A stretch of DNA of 6,702 nucleotides, from assembly GCA_028289745.1 (NCBI GenBank), contig JANQOD010000197.1, positions 1 through 6,702 on the forward strand, read 5' to 3'. The translations under genes were made by a program, and so were the position numbers. The stretch is from Allomuricauda sp. Lineage in GTDB: Bacteria > Bacteroidota > Bacteroidia > Flavobacteriales > Flavobacteriaceae. This document shows positions 1 to 5,430 of the stretch, in pieces (the first letter of the stretch is position 1; the number at the start of each line of letters is the position of its first letter). The notes beneath the pieces are model-generated. The model was not told the DNA's origin. It was given only the letters and a program-made list of their open reading frames with translations, and did no database searches.

Positions 1-663
1 GCTGTCGGTGACAATGCCCATGAGTTGTTTGCGCAGTTTTTTGTCGGGTTGAAAGATATCGATGATATTGCCCTTGCTCTTGCTCATTTTTTCGCCATCT
101 GTACCGGGCACGTACATGGTGTTTTCTTGCAATTTGGTCTCGGGTAGCACAAAGGTTTCCCCGAATTGGTGGTGAAAGCGCTGGGCCACGTCACGGGTCA
201 TCTCTAAATGTTGTGATTGGTCTTTTCCGACCGGTACGATATCGGCATCATACAACAGAATATCGGCGGCCATCAACATGGGGTACGAAAACAGCCCTGC
301 GTTGACATCCTCCAATCGATCCGCCTTGTCTTTGAACGAATGGGCAAGGGTCAATCGTTGATAGGGAAAAAGACAGCTCAGGTACCACGCCAGTTCGGTC
401 ACCTGTGGCACATCGCTCTGACGGTAGAAAGCGGTCTCGGTCACGTCGAGACCGAAAGCCAGCCATGTGGCAGCGGTGGCATAGGTGTTTTGGCGCAGTT
501 GTTCCCCATTTTTGATTTGGGTGAGTGAATGCATATCGGCAATAAAAAGAAAAGACTCGTTTTCGGGGTTTTTCGCCATTTTGATCGCGGGCATGATGGC
601 CCCTAAAATGTTTCCTAAATGCGGTACGCCCGTACTCTGTATACCCGTCAATATTCTTGCCAT
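1..663 (-). CDS. trpS: Tryptophan--tRNA ligase (partial, C-terminus outside the window)
   Basis: Class I aminoacyl-tRNA synthetase that activates tryptophan with ATP and charges tRNA-Trp in the cytoplasm. I translated 221 in-frame codons from the ATG at 663 down to position 1 without a stop. The HIGH-type ATP signature is the PHLGN at residues 14-18, and a perfect KMSKS lies at 192-196. Between them is the tryptophan-pocket segment MAADILLY (131-138), whose D134 corresponds to the Asp that contacts the indole nitrogen in bacterial TrpS. It is followed by the conserved PVGKDQSQHLE (144-154). TrpS proteins are usually about 320-330 residues, so roughly the last 100, including much of the anticodon-binding helical region, lie beyond the left edge. 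The gene diverges from the acyltransferase gene at 737. Nothing suggests that it is broken. Confidence 0.97.
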   Translation of the reverse strand, partial: MARILTGIQSTGVPHLGNILGAIMPAIKMAKNPENESFLFIADMHSLTQIKNGEQLRQNTYATAATWLAFGLDVTETAFYRQSDVPQVTELAWYLSCLFPYQRLTLAHSFKDKADRLEDVNAGLFSYPMLMAADILLYDADIVPVGKDQSQHLEMTRDVAQRFHHQFGETFVLPETKLQENTMYVPGTDGEKMSKSKGNIIDIFQPDKKLRKQLMGIVTDS

Positions 664-684
664 GCCTTGGTATTTGTAAAGCGA

Positions 685-719
685 CAAAGGTAAAAGAAAT
701 CACTAAAAACTGGCGCAAA
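685..719 (-). promoter_or_regulatory. Candidate promoter for trpS
   Basis: On the minus strand, TACCTTTG (692-685) is an exact match to the Bacteroidota -7 element TAnnTTTG. A TTTG at 719-716 lies 23 bases upstream of it, the upper end of the 17-23 base spacing known for Flavobacterium promoters. Transcription would start near 680, giving a 5' leader of under 20 bases before the trpS ATG at 663. This is a sequence match only; no start site has been measured. Confidence 0.6.
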
Positions 720-723
720 TCAG

Positions 724-731
724 TATTTTTG
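724..731 (+). promoter_or_regulatory. Candidate -7 promoter element for plsC
   Basis: TATTTTTG fits the Bacteroidota -7 consensus TAnnTTTG exactly and ends five bases before the ATG at 737. Transcription would then begin at or within a few bases of the start codon, so the mRNA would be leaderless or nearly so. I found no TTG at the usual distance upstream, so only half of the promoter is supported. Confidence 0.4.
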
Positions 732-736
732 GCTCC

Positions 737-1486
737 ATGCTTCGAGTGGTCAAGAATGTTGGGCATCTATTTTATAGAATATGGTTCTATGTCTTGGTGG
801 CCGTGCCCATTTTTGTTTTTATTCCCTTTTTGGTGCTGACCACACTGTCTGAAAAGACGTACACCCATTTTTTTTGGTTAGCCCGTAACCTGTGGGCAAA
901 GCCCATTTTATATGGCATGGGCTGTTTTCCGAAGATTTTTTGGCAGCAACGCATGCAGAAGGGCAAAAGCTATATGCTGGTCGCCAATCACACCAGTATG
1001 CTCGATATCATGCTCATGCTTTATGTGAGCCGCAACCCCTTTGTTTTTGTGGGCAAAAAAGAGCTGGTCAAGATTCCCGTATTCGGTTTTTTCTACAAGC
1101 GTGTCTGTATTATGGTAGATCGTGAAGATGTGAGAAGCAGAACGGGCGTCTATCGTCGTGCCCAAAGGCGTTTGAACCAGGGGCTGAGCATTTGTATCTT
1201 TCCAGAGGGAGGGGTGCCCGACGAGAATATGGTGTTGGACGAATTCAAGGACGGGGCCTTTAAAATGGCCATTGCTCATAAGATTCCCGTGGTGCCCATG
1301 ACCTTTTATGATGCGAAAAAGCGCTTTCCCTTTAAATTTTTCAGTGGTGGCCCGGGCCGGTTAAGGGTAAAAGTGCATACCTTTTTTGAAACGGGCATCT
1401 TGGCCGAAGACGATAAGCGCACTTTGCGTGAAGAGGTGCGTTACGTGATTCTGAACGACCTTATAAAAAATCGACCAGAAAAATAA
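737..1486 (+). CDS. plsC: 1-acyl-sn-glycerol-3-phosphate acyltransferase (PlsC/LPLAT family)
   Basis: A 249-residue membrane acyltransferase of the LPLAT/AGPAT family, expected to add a second fatty acyl chain to lysophosphatidic acid to make phosphatidic acid at the inner membrane. A hydrophobic segment at about 15-36 is the N-terminal membrane anchor. The four family blocks are present in order: the catalytic NHTSMLD with H85 and D90 (HxxxxD), block II from GKKEL to VDRED (106-131), block III FPEGG (155-159) that binds the glycerol phosphate, and block IV IPVVPM (183-188). The length is normal for the family. The ATG at 737 places the anchor correctly, and I see no better start; a GTG at codon 4 is a minor alternative. 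The gene stands alone between divergent trpS and a terminator. The exact acceptor is inferred; other lysophospholipids or an ornithine-lipid role are possible for this family in Bacteroidota. Confidence 0.9.
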   Translation: MLRVVKNVGHLFYRIWFYVLVAVPIFVFIPFLVLTTLSEKTYTHFFWLARNLWAKPILYGMGCFPKIFWQQRMQKGKSYMLVANHTSMLDIMLMLYVSRNPFVFVGKKELVKIPVFGFFYKRVCIMVDREDVRSRTGVYRRAQRRLNQGLSICIFPEGGVPDENMVLDEFKDGAFKMAIAHKIPVVPMTFYDAKKRFPFKFFSGGPGRLRVKVHTFFETGILAEDDKRTLREEVRYVILNDLIKNRPEK

Positions 1487-1499
1487 TACCAAACGGCAT

Positions 1500-1535
1500 A
1501 AAAACGTCCCGACGATAGTGCCGGGACGCTATTTT
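1500..1535. terminator. Bidirectional intrinsic terminator between converging genes
   Basis: CGTCCCG (1505-1511) and CGGGACG (1522-1528) form a perfect 7-bp GC-rich stem around a 10-base loop. Read on the minus strand, the stem is followed by five Ts (plus-strand A at 1500-1504), an ideal Rho-independent terminator for the sigma/anti-sigma cluster. Read on the plus strand, it is followed by CTATTTT, a weaker tail that can serve plsC, which ends at 1486. Confidence 0.85.
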
Positions 1536-1572
1536 GACCACCTGAAGGGGTAGTCTACCTAACCAACTTCTT

Positions 1573-3045
1573 TTAAAACCTGAAATTTACCCCACTATAA
1601 ACACCTATCGTATAGGGCCTAAAATTGCCCGAAGTGTCTGAAAAAGTGTTTAACTGGTACTTGAAAACAGGTTCTAGACTGAGTCGTATTTTGGGCGAAA
1701 ACTTGTAATCGAGTCCGATACCGGCATTCGCACTGAAGTTCACGTTGTTCACATTGTTTGCCTCACCCATTTCGGTGATAAGCCCTTGAGACTCCAATGA
1801 CACGGCATTATCAACAAGAAAGAGCGAACTGAAGCCACCGATGAGGTTCACACCGAACTTTCTGTTAACGAGTGAATAGCTCAATTCTACGGGCACCTCT
1901 ACATAACCCATTTGTTGCACCATACGACCATCCAATTCTGCGCTGGGCGCCAGAACATCAAATGTTTCACTATTGTTGGGGGCCTCTTCTTTTGCATTGC
2001 TTTGTACGACAATGCTTCTAGATGCCTGTGAATAATTGATATTTGCAATTTCACCATTTGTCGATTCGGTCGGTGAAGATGAAAAGCTTATGTCATCGGT
2101 GTCGTAGCCATAATCTACCCGGTGTACGCCAGATCTCACCGCTAAACGGTCACTTATCTGGTAAGTTACCGCAAGACCGTAACTCAGGTTCAGGTTTCCT
2201 GATTTGTTGTTCGGGGCAAAATTCGAATGGATCGGGGAACCTTCGCCTATGGCATCGAAATACACTGGGGCGACAGCAGGCCCTACTGACCATTTGCCCT
2301 GCTCGTTTTCCGCCACAAGCTTTTCCTCATTATTTTGCTCTTCGATGGCTTCGAATATTGATTTTCCTTCATTTTGATCTTGTTGTTCATCGACATGGGC
2401 AACCGCGTTTTCTTCTCCGGTATTTTTGTCAAAGGGTTGCTTTTGGTCTTTGTCAATATCCTTTTCGGCCCCACTTTCTTTTACCTCTTGGTTGTGTAGG
2501 GCGATGGCATCTTTTTGAGCATTGCCCACTGTTTCCTCGATATATTGCCGTTCTTTGACCACAGAGGGGTCATCTTGTTGATTTGAAGTGATTTGAACCT
2601 GATCGACACTTCGGTTCTTCTCAGCCCCCTTGGCAACCAATCCACGGGGTTCGTCATTCTGTTCCCTGTTTGATGGATCTTCAATCTTTGAACTTTCAAA
2701 CGTTTCGGTCAGCTGCGCTGGTTCACTGTTGCTTTTCGAGATACCGGTACTGTCTTCTTTCACCAAAGCATCCTCATCTTTTTTATCGATATTTTCGGTA
2801 TCGGTGACCTGTTGTTGGGTCTGGGGAATTTGTTCGGAAGCATCATCAAATGGATTGATGATGTAAAACAAAATGGCCAATAGTGCGGCAATGCCCCCCA
2901 ATCGCCACCAAATAGGAACAACGGTTCGTCGTCGCCTCTTTTTGTCAAGCGAAACTTCAATCGATTTCCAGACCCGTTCATCGGGCTCAGGACGGAAATC
3001 CTTGAATTTTTCCTTAAATAATTTTTCTAATTCTTCATGTTCCAT
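1573..3045 (-). CDS. Putative dual membrane-spanning anti-sigma factor with outer-membrane beta-barrel domain
   Basis: A 490-residue protein, probably the regulator of the ECF sigma factor encoded 12 bases upstream. Residues 1-43 are charged and cytoplasmic in style, with the LEKLFKEKFKDF...PDERVWKSIE pattern seen at the N-termini of Bacteroidota anti-sigma proteins, and end in RRRR (37-40). Residues about 44-65 form one transmembrane helix, and the preceding arginines predict N-terminus inside. Residues about 66-249 are a polar E/D/Q/N/K-rich linker with very few aromatics, likely disordered and long enough to cross the periplasm. From 250 on, alternating amphipathic strands fit an eight-stranded outer-membrane barrel: about 251-263, 285-298, 301-316, 376-393, 396-413, 434-450, 453-466 and 476-490, ending in the C-terminal Phe typical of barrels. 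There is no cleavable signal peptide. The largest predicted surface loop is 317-375. The architecture is visible in the sequence; the anti-sigma role is inferred from the N-terminus and the operon. A plain OmpA-like barrel protein is the alternative. Confidence 0.75.
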   Translation of the reverse strand: MEHEELEKLFKEKFKDFRPEPDERVWKSIEVSLDKKRRRRTVVPIWWRLGGIAALLAILFYIINPFDDASEQIPQTQQQVTDTENIDKKDEDALVKEDSTGISKSNSEPAQLTETFESSKIEDPSNREQNDEPRGLVAKGAEKNRSVDQVQITSNQQDDPSVVKERQYIEETVGNAQKDAIALHNQEVKESGAEKDIDKDQKQPFDKNTGEENAVAHVDEQQDQNEGKSIFEAIEEQNNEEKLVAENEQGKWSVGPAVAPVYFDAIGEGSPIHSNFAPNNKSGNLNLSYGLAVTYQISDRLAVRSGVHRVDYGYDTDDISFSSSPTESTNGEIANINYSQASRSIVVQSNAKEEAPNNSETFDVLAPSAELDGRMVQQMGYVEVPVELSYSLVNRKFGVNLIGGFSSLFLVDNAVSLESQGLITEMGEANNVNNVNFSANAGIGLDYKFSPKIRLSLEPVFKYQLNTFSDTSGNFRPYTIGVYSGVNFRF

Positions 3046-3057
3046 CTCTTCAATGGT

Positions 3058-3591
3058 TTAGGCAATATTTATGTTTTTTTTTTCGAGCTTTTCCCTCAAG
3101 ATCATTTTGGCCCTGGCCAGATTTGATTTTGAAGTTCCGGTCGATGTTCCCAACATTTCACTGATTTCCTTGTGCGAGAAGCCATCAAGCACATACAAAT
3201 TAAAGGTCAGTCGGTATTTGTTAGGAAGCTCTTGTATATAGCCCAACAAGGTTGAAAGGCTAACGGTTTCGATTTTATTTGATTCTTCCGGCTCAGCCTC
3301 GACAAAGCCTTCATCGACGACACTGAGGTACTGTTCTTTTCTGTATTTCTGCAAAACGGTGTTGACAGTGATGCGTTTCATCCAACCTTCAAATGAGCCT
3401 TTGTGGTTGAATTGCCCGATCTTGGCAAAAATGGTCATAAAACTGTCGTGCAGATTGTCTTCCGCTTCCGTCTTGTTACGCGAGTACTTGAGGCACATGC
3501 CAAAAAGAACACCAGCATATCTGCGGTATAATTCTTCTTGTGCCTGCCTTCTACCTTTTTTACAGTTATTTATGAGTTCTTCAAGACTCAA
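3058..3591 (-). CDS. RNA polymerase ECF-type sigma-70 factor
   Basis: A 177-residue two-domain sigma factor that directs core RNA polymerase to a dedicated promoter set. Region 2 covers about residues 21-87: the core-binding helix around AEDNLHDSFMTIFAKI (43-58), then FEGWMKRITVN and QKYRK (68-85), which melts and reads the -10 element. Region 4 covers about 112-168, with a helix-turn-helix at 137-161 (GFSHKEISEMLG, then TSKSNLARAK) for the -35 element. The linker between them (about 88-111) is acidic. There is no sigma 1 or 3 domain, as usual for ECF factors. The start is unusual: the first accepted codon is TTG at 3591, and the frame is open upstream only to a TAA at 3609-3607 with no ATG or GTG. 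The first internal Met (32) would remove part of region 2. It lies 24 bases after the lipoprotein stop and 12 before the anti-sigma start, so the three genes are probably one operon. Its regulon is not visible here. Confidence 0.93.
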   Translation of the reverse strand: MSLEELINNCKKGRRQAQEELYRRYAGVLFGMCLKYSRNKTEAEDNLHDSFMTIFAKIGQFNHKGSFEGWMKRITVNTVLQKYRKEQYLSVVDEGFVEAEPEESNKIETVSLSTLLGYIQELPNKYRLTFNLYVLDGFSHKEISEMLGTSTGTSKSNLARAKMILREKLEKKNINIA

Positions 3592-3615
3592 ATCGTTGGT
3601 CAGGATTTATTTCTC

Positions 3616-4056
3616 TTAATTATTTGGCGGCACCTCTTCAATAGGAACCGTAAACTCTAAATATTCAGGTTCGCCATCTGTGTCATCACCTGCATAGAAC
3701 CTGAAATGATATTCTTGATTGTAAAGCACTACAAATGTAAAAGTGGCCACTACCTCTTCAATGGCCTGTGTGCATGCCGTGTCATTGTCGATGACGGTAC
3801 CGATGGCCACAACGTCCCTATCGGTCTGGGCCGTGTTCAAAACATTGAAACCCTCAAAAAAGGTACATCCATCAGGCCTTATAAAGGTCACCCCTATTTC
3901 ATAGGTCTCATTAAGTACAAATGAATCCGGTATGTCCACATCTACTATGCTGAGCGAGACAAAATGAAAATTGGCCTCATTGTCGTCAAGGCTACAACCC
4001 TGAAACAAGGGGGAGGCCATAGCTAAAAGTGCGATTCCTACAAATATCCTTTTCAT
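3616..4056 (-). CDS. Small secreted lipoprotein of unknown function, co-encoded with the sigma factor
   Basis: A 146-residue protein with a lipoprotein signal peptide: KR at 2-3, a hydrophobic stretch at about 4-18, and a Bacteroidota-style lipobox FQGC with the lipidated Cys at 21. Immediately after the Cys comes SLDDNE, an acidic stretch resembling the export signal that sends Bacteroidota lipoproteins to the cell surface. The mature part of about 125 residues alternates short hydrophobic beta-strands with polar turns and reads as one compact all-beta domain. It contains just two further cysteines, C64 (RPDGCTFF) and C95 (NDTACTQ), which could form a disulfide. I do not recognise a named family. 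It starts 79 bases after recA ends and stops 24 bases before the sigma start, so it probably leads the sigma / anti-sigma operon. A role as ligand, co-sensor or target of that pathway is inference from position alone. Confidence 0.8.
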   Translation of the reverse strand: MKRIFVGIALLAMASPLFQGCSLDDNEANFHFVSLSIVDVDIPDSFVLNETYEIGVTFIRPDGCTFFEGFNVLNTAQTDRDVVAIGTVIDNDTACTQAIEEVVATFTFVVLYNQEYHFRFYAGDDTDGEPEYLEFTVPIEEVPPNN

Positions 4057-4135
4057 CGATCTTCATTTTGTTATAGATGAATGCCAACAACAAGGGTTGC
4101 GTAAGAAAGAAGGCCCTTGACAGAAATTTAAGTCC

Positions 4136-5143
4136 CTATATCGAAGCGATGGCCTCTTTTATTTTTGCTTCCAGTTCTTCCGATAATTCTGGATTGTCTA
4201 AAAGTAGGGCTTTAACGGCATCACGGCCTTGGCCTAATTTGGTATCGCCATAGCTGAACCACGAGCCACTTTTTTTGACGATCTCATAGGCCACGCCAAG
4301 GTCCAATATTTCGCCGACCTTTGAGATGCCCTCGCCATACATGATGTCGAATTCAGCGGTTTTAAAGGGAGGGGCCACTTTGTTCTTGACGACCTTCACA
4401 CGGGTTTTATTGCCCTGAACATTGCCATCGGTGTCTTTTATTTGGGTCGAACGACGAATATCCAATCGCACCGAAGCATAGAATTTCAGCGCGTTGCCCC
4501 CAGTGGTTGTCTCAGGATTGCCGAACATTACCCCGATTTTCTCACGAAGCTGGTTGATGAAGATCACGGTACAGTTCGTCTTGCTGATGGTCGAGGTCAG
4601 TTTTCTGAGGGCTTGTGACATGAGCCTGGCATGCAGGCCCATTTTCGAATCACCCATCTCGCCCTCTATTTCACTTTTCGGGGTGAGGGCCGCCACTGAA
4701 TCGACAATGACTATATCAATGGCCCCAGAGCGTATCAAGTTGTCGGTAATTTCCAAGGCCTGTTCGCCGTGGTCGGGCTGTGATATGATCAGGTTGTCGA
4801 TATCAACCCCCAATTTTTTGGCATAGAAACGATCAAAAGCATGTTCGGCATCGATAAAGGCGGCAATGCCCCCATTTTTTTGGGCTTCGGCAATGGCATG
4901 AAGGGTCAAGGTGGTCTTGCCCGATGATTCAGGGCCATAGACTTCGATCACACGCCCACGGGGGTAGCCTCCAACACCCAAGGCAATATCAAGACCCAAC
5001 GAGCCTGATGAAATTACCGCTACATCTTCAACCACATGGTCGCCCATTTTCATGACGGCGCCTTTTCCGTAGGTTTTGTCCAACTTGTCCAATGTCAGTT
5101 TGAGGGCCTTTAATTTTGCTTCTTTTTCGCTGCTCATGTTCAT
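4136..5143 (-). CDS. recA: Recombinase RecA
   Basis: ATP-dependent strand-exchange protein for homologous recombination and DNA repair, forming filaments on single-stranded DNA. It is 335 residues and complete. Walker A is GPESSGKT (70-77), the catalytic glutamate region is IDAEHAFD (97-104), and Walker B is VIVDSVAAL (145-153). The DNA-binding loop 1 area EIEGEMGDSKMGLHAR spans 158-173, and loop 2 with FINQLREKIGVMFGNPETTTGGNALKFY covers 195-222. The C-terminal domain is present, but its tail is shorter and less acidic than in the 352-residue E. coli protein, as usual for this phylum. Two starts are possible, ATG at 5143 or the ATG two codons later at 5137; homologues commonly begin like the second. 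I found no clear terminator in the 79 bases to the lipoprotein gene, so readthrough into the sigma cluster is possible. No LexA-type operator was recognised. Confidence 0.98.
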   Translation of the reverse strand: MNMSSEKEAKLKALKLTLDKLDKTYGKGAVMKMGDHVVEDVAVISSGSLGLDIALGVGGYPRGRVIEVYGPESSGKTTLTLHAIAEAQKNGGIAAFIDAEHAFDRFYAKKLGVDIDNLIISQPDHGEQALEITDNLIRSGAIDIVIVDSVAALTPKSEIEGEMGDSKMGLHARLMSQALRKLTSTISKTNCTVIFINQLREKIGVMFGNPETTTGGNALKFYASVRLDIRRSTQIKDTDGNVQGNKTRVKVVKNKVAPPFKTAEFDIMYGEGISKVGEILDLGVAYEIVKKSGSWFSYGDTKLGQGRDAVKALLLDNPELSEELEAKIKEAIASI

Positions 5144-5155
5144 GATTTAAGAGGC

Positions 5156-5186
5156 TAAAAATACCATTTCTTTTTGCATATCACAA
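5156..5186 (-). promoter_or_regulatory. Candidate promoter for recA
   Basis: On the minus strand, TTG (5186-5184) is followed after 20 bases by TATTTTTA (5163-5156), which differs from the Bacteroidota -7 consensus TAnnTTTG only in its last base. Spacing is within the 17-23 base range for Flavobacterium. Transcription would begin about 5-13 bases before the recA start, a very short leader. I found no exact TAnnTTTG on this strand in the gap. Confidence 0.45.
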
Positions 5187-5327
5187 TCGGCGCGCAACCT
5201 TTTTGAAAGGAAGACATCCTATAAACGACTGACTCAAACAATTATAGATAACCCTTGTCCATTCAAGCGGTAAAGACCACATTGATACATTGAGAATTCT
5301 GTCTATGAAGGAGAAAATATGTGGTTC

Positions 5328-5362
5328 AAAGACTCCCAAAATTTTGGGAGTCTTTGTTTTTT
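5328..5362 (+). terminator. Strong Rho-independent terminator with no obvious gene upstream
   Basis: Two 14-base arms, AAAGACTCCCAAAA (5328-5341) and TTTTGGGAGTCTTT (5342-5355), are perfect reverse complements with no spacer. In RNA this folds as a stem of about 12 bp with an AAUU loop. It is followed by G and six Ts (5357-5362), the uridine tail of an intrinsic terminator on the plus strand. On the minus strand there is no further T run. The nearest upstream gene, recA, points the other way, so the terminated transcript must start inside 5144-5327. Confidence 0.8.
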
Positions 5363-5380
5363 CCCCTTGTCCATAATCTG

Positions 5381-5388
5381 TAGTTTTG
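5381..5388 (+). promoter_or_regulatory. Candidate -7 promoter element for trhO
   Basis: TAGTTTTG matches the Bacteroidota -7 consensus TAnnTTTG exactly, 42 bases before the ATG at 5431. The best upstream TTG (5354-5356) lies 24 bases away, one more than the usual maximum, and sits inside the terminator hairpin. Transcription would start near 5394 with a leader of about 37 bases. This would let trhO be expressed independently of the terminated upstream transcript. Confidence 0.5.
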
Positions 5389-5430
5389 TGCCTATAATTT
5401 CATTCTTTAAGCTTTAATTATTGGTATAGC

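Larger units (their letters stand above)
5144..5430. other. Divergent intergenic region between recA and trhO
   Basis: This 287-bp gap has three readable parts. Next to recA is a minus-strand promoter candidate (5156-5186). The middle (about 5187-5300) holds only a small hairpin, CCTTT/AAAGG at 5198-5202 and 5206-5210, and nothing else I can assign. The right part holds a strong plus-strand terminator (5328-5362) and a -7 element for trhO (5381-5388). There is no tRNA. The only plus-strand ATGs are at 5305 and 5319, opening reading frames of 23 and 32 codons; the second has a good AAGGAG site at 5308-5313. Confidence 0.7.

Noticed and set aside
248..766. 172-codon minus-strand open frame overlapping the trpS region
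   Set aside because: It is an out-of-frame shadow of trpS; the correct frame starting at 663 gives the HIGH-type and KMSKS motifs and continues to the window edge.
1549..1559. Small palindrome GGTAG-T-CTACC downstream of plsC
   Set aside because: Five-base arms around one base cannot form a stable RNA hairpin and no matching site was seen elsewhere in the window; likely chance.
2043..2558. 171-codon plus-strand open frame opposite the trans-envelope protein
   Set aside because: Its translation has no recognisable domain, it is rich in His, Arg, Leu and Cys as expected of antisense reading, and it lies entirely within a gene supported by operon context and domain order.
2300..2850. Possible internal tandem repeats in the linker of the trans-envelope protein
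   Set aside because: The linker is compositionally biased (Glu, Asp, Gln, Asn, Lys), but I found no repeating unit with fixed period at the protein or DNA level.
4068..4120. Possible recA terminator from AAGGG/CCCTT or TTGTT/AACAA pairings
   Set aside because: Stems are only 5 bp with long loops, and no minus-strand T run follows; not good enough to call.
5187..5330. 6S-like or riboswitch RNA in the recA-trhO gap
   Set aside because: I could not find a conserved long stem with a central bubble or any known riboswitch core; only the 3' terminator is clear, so no RNA family is named.
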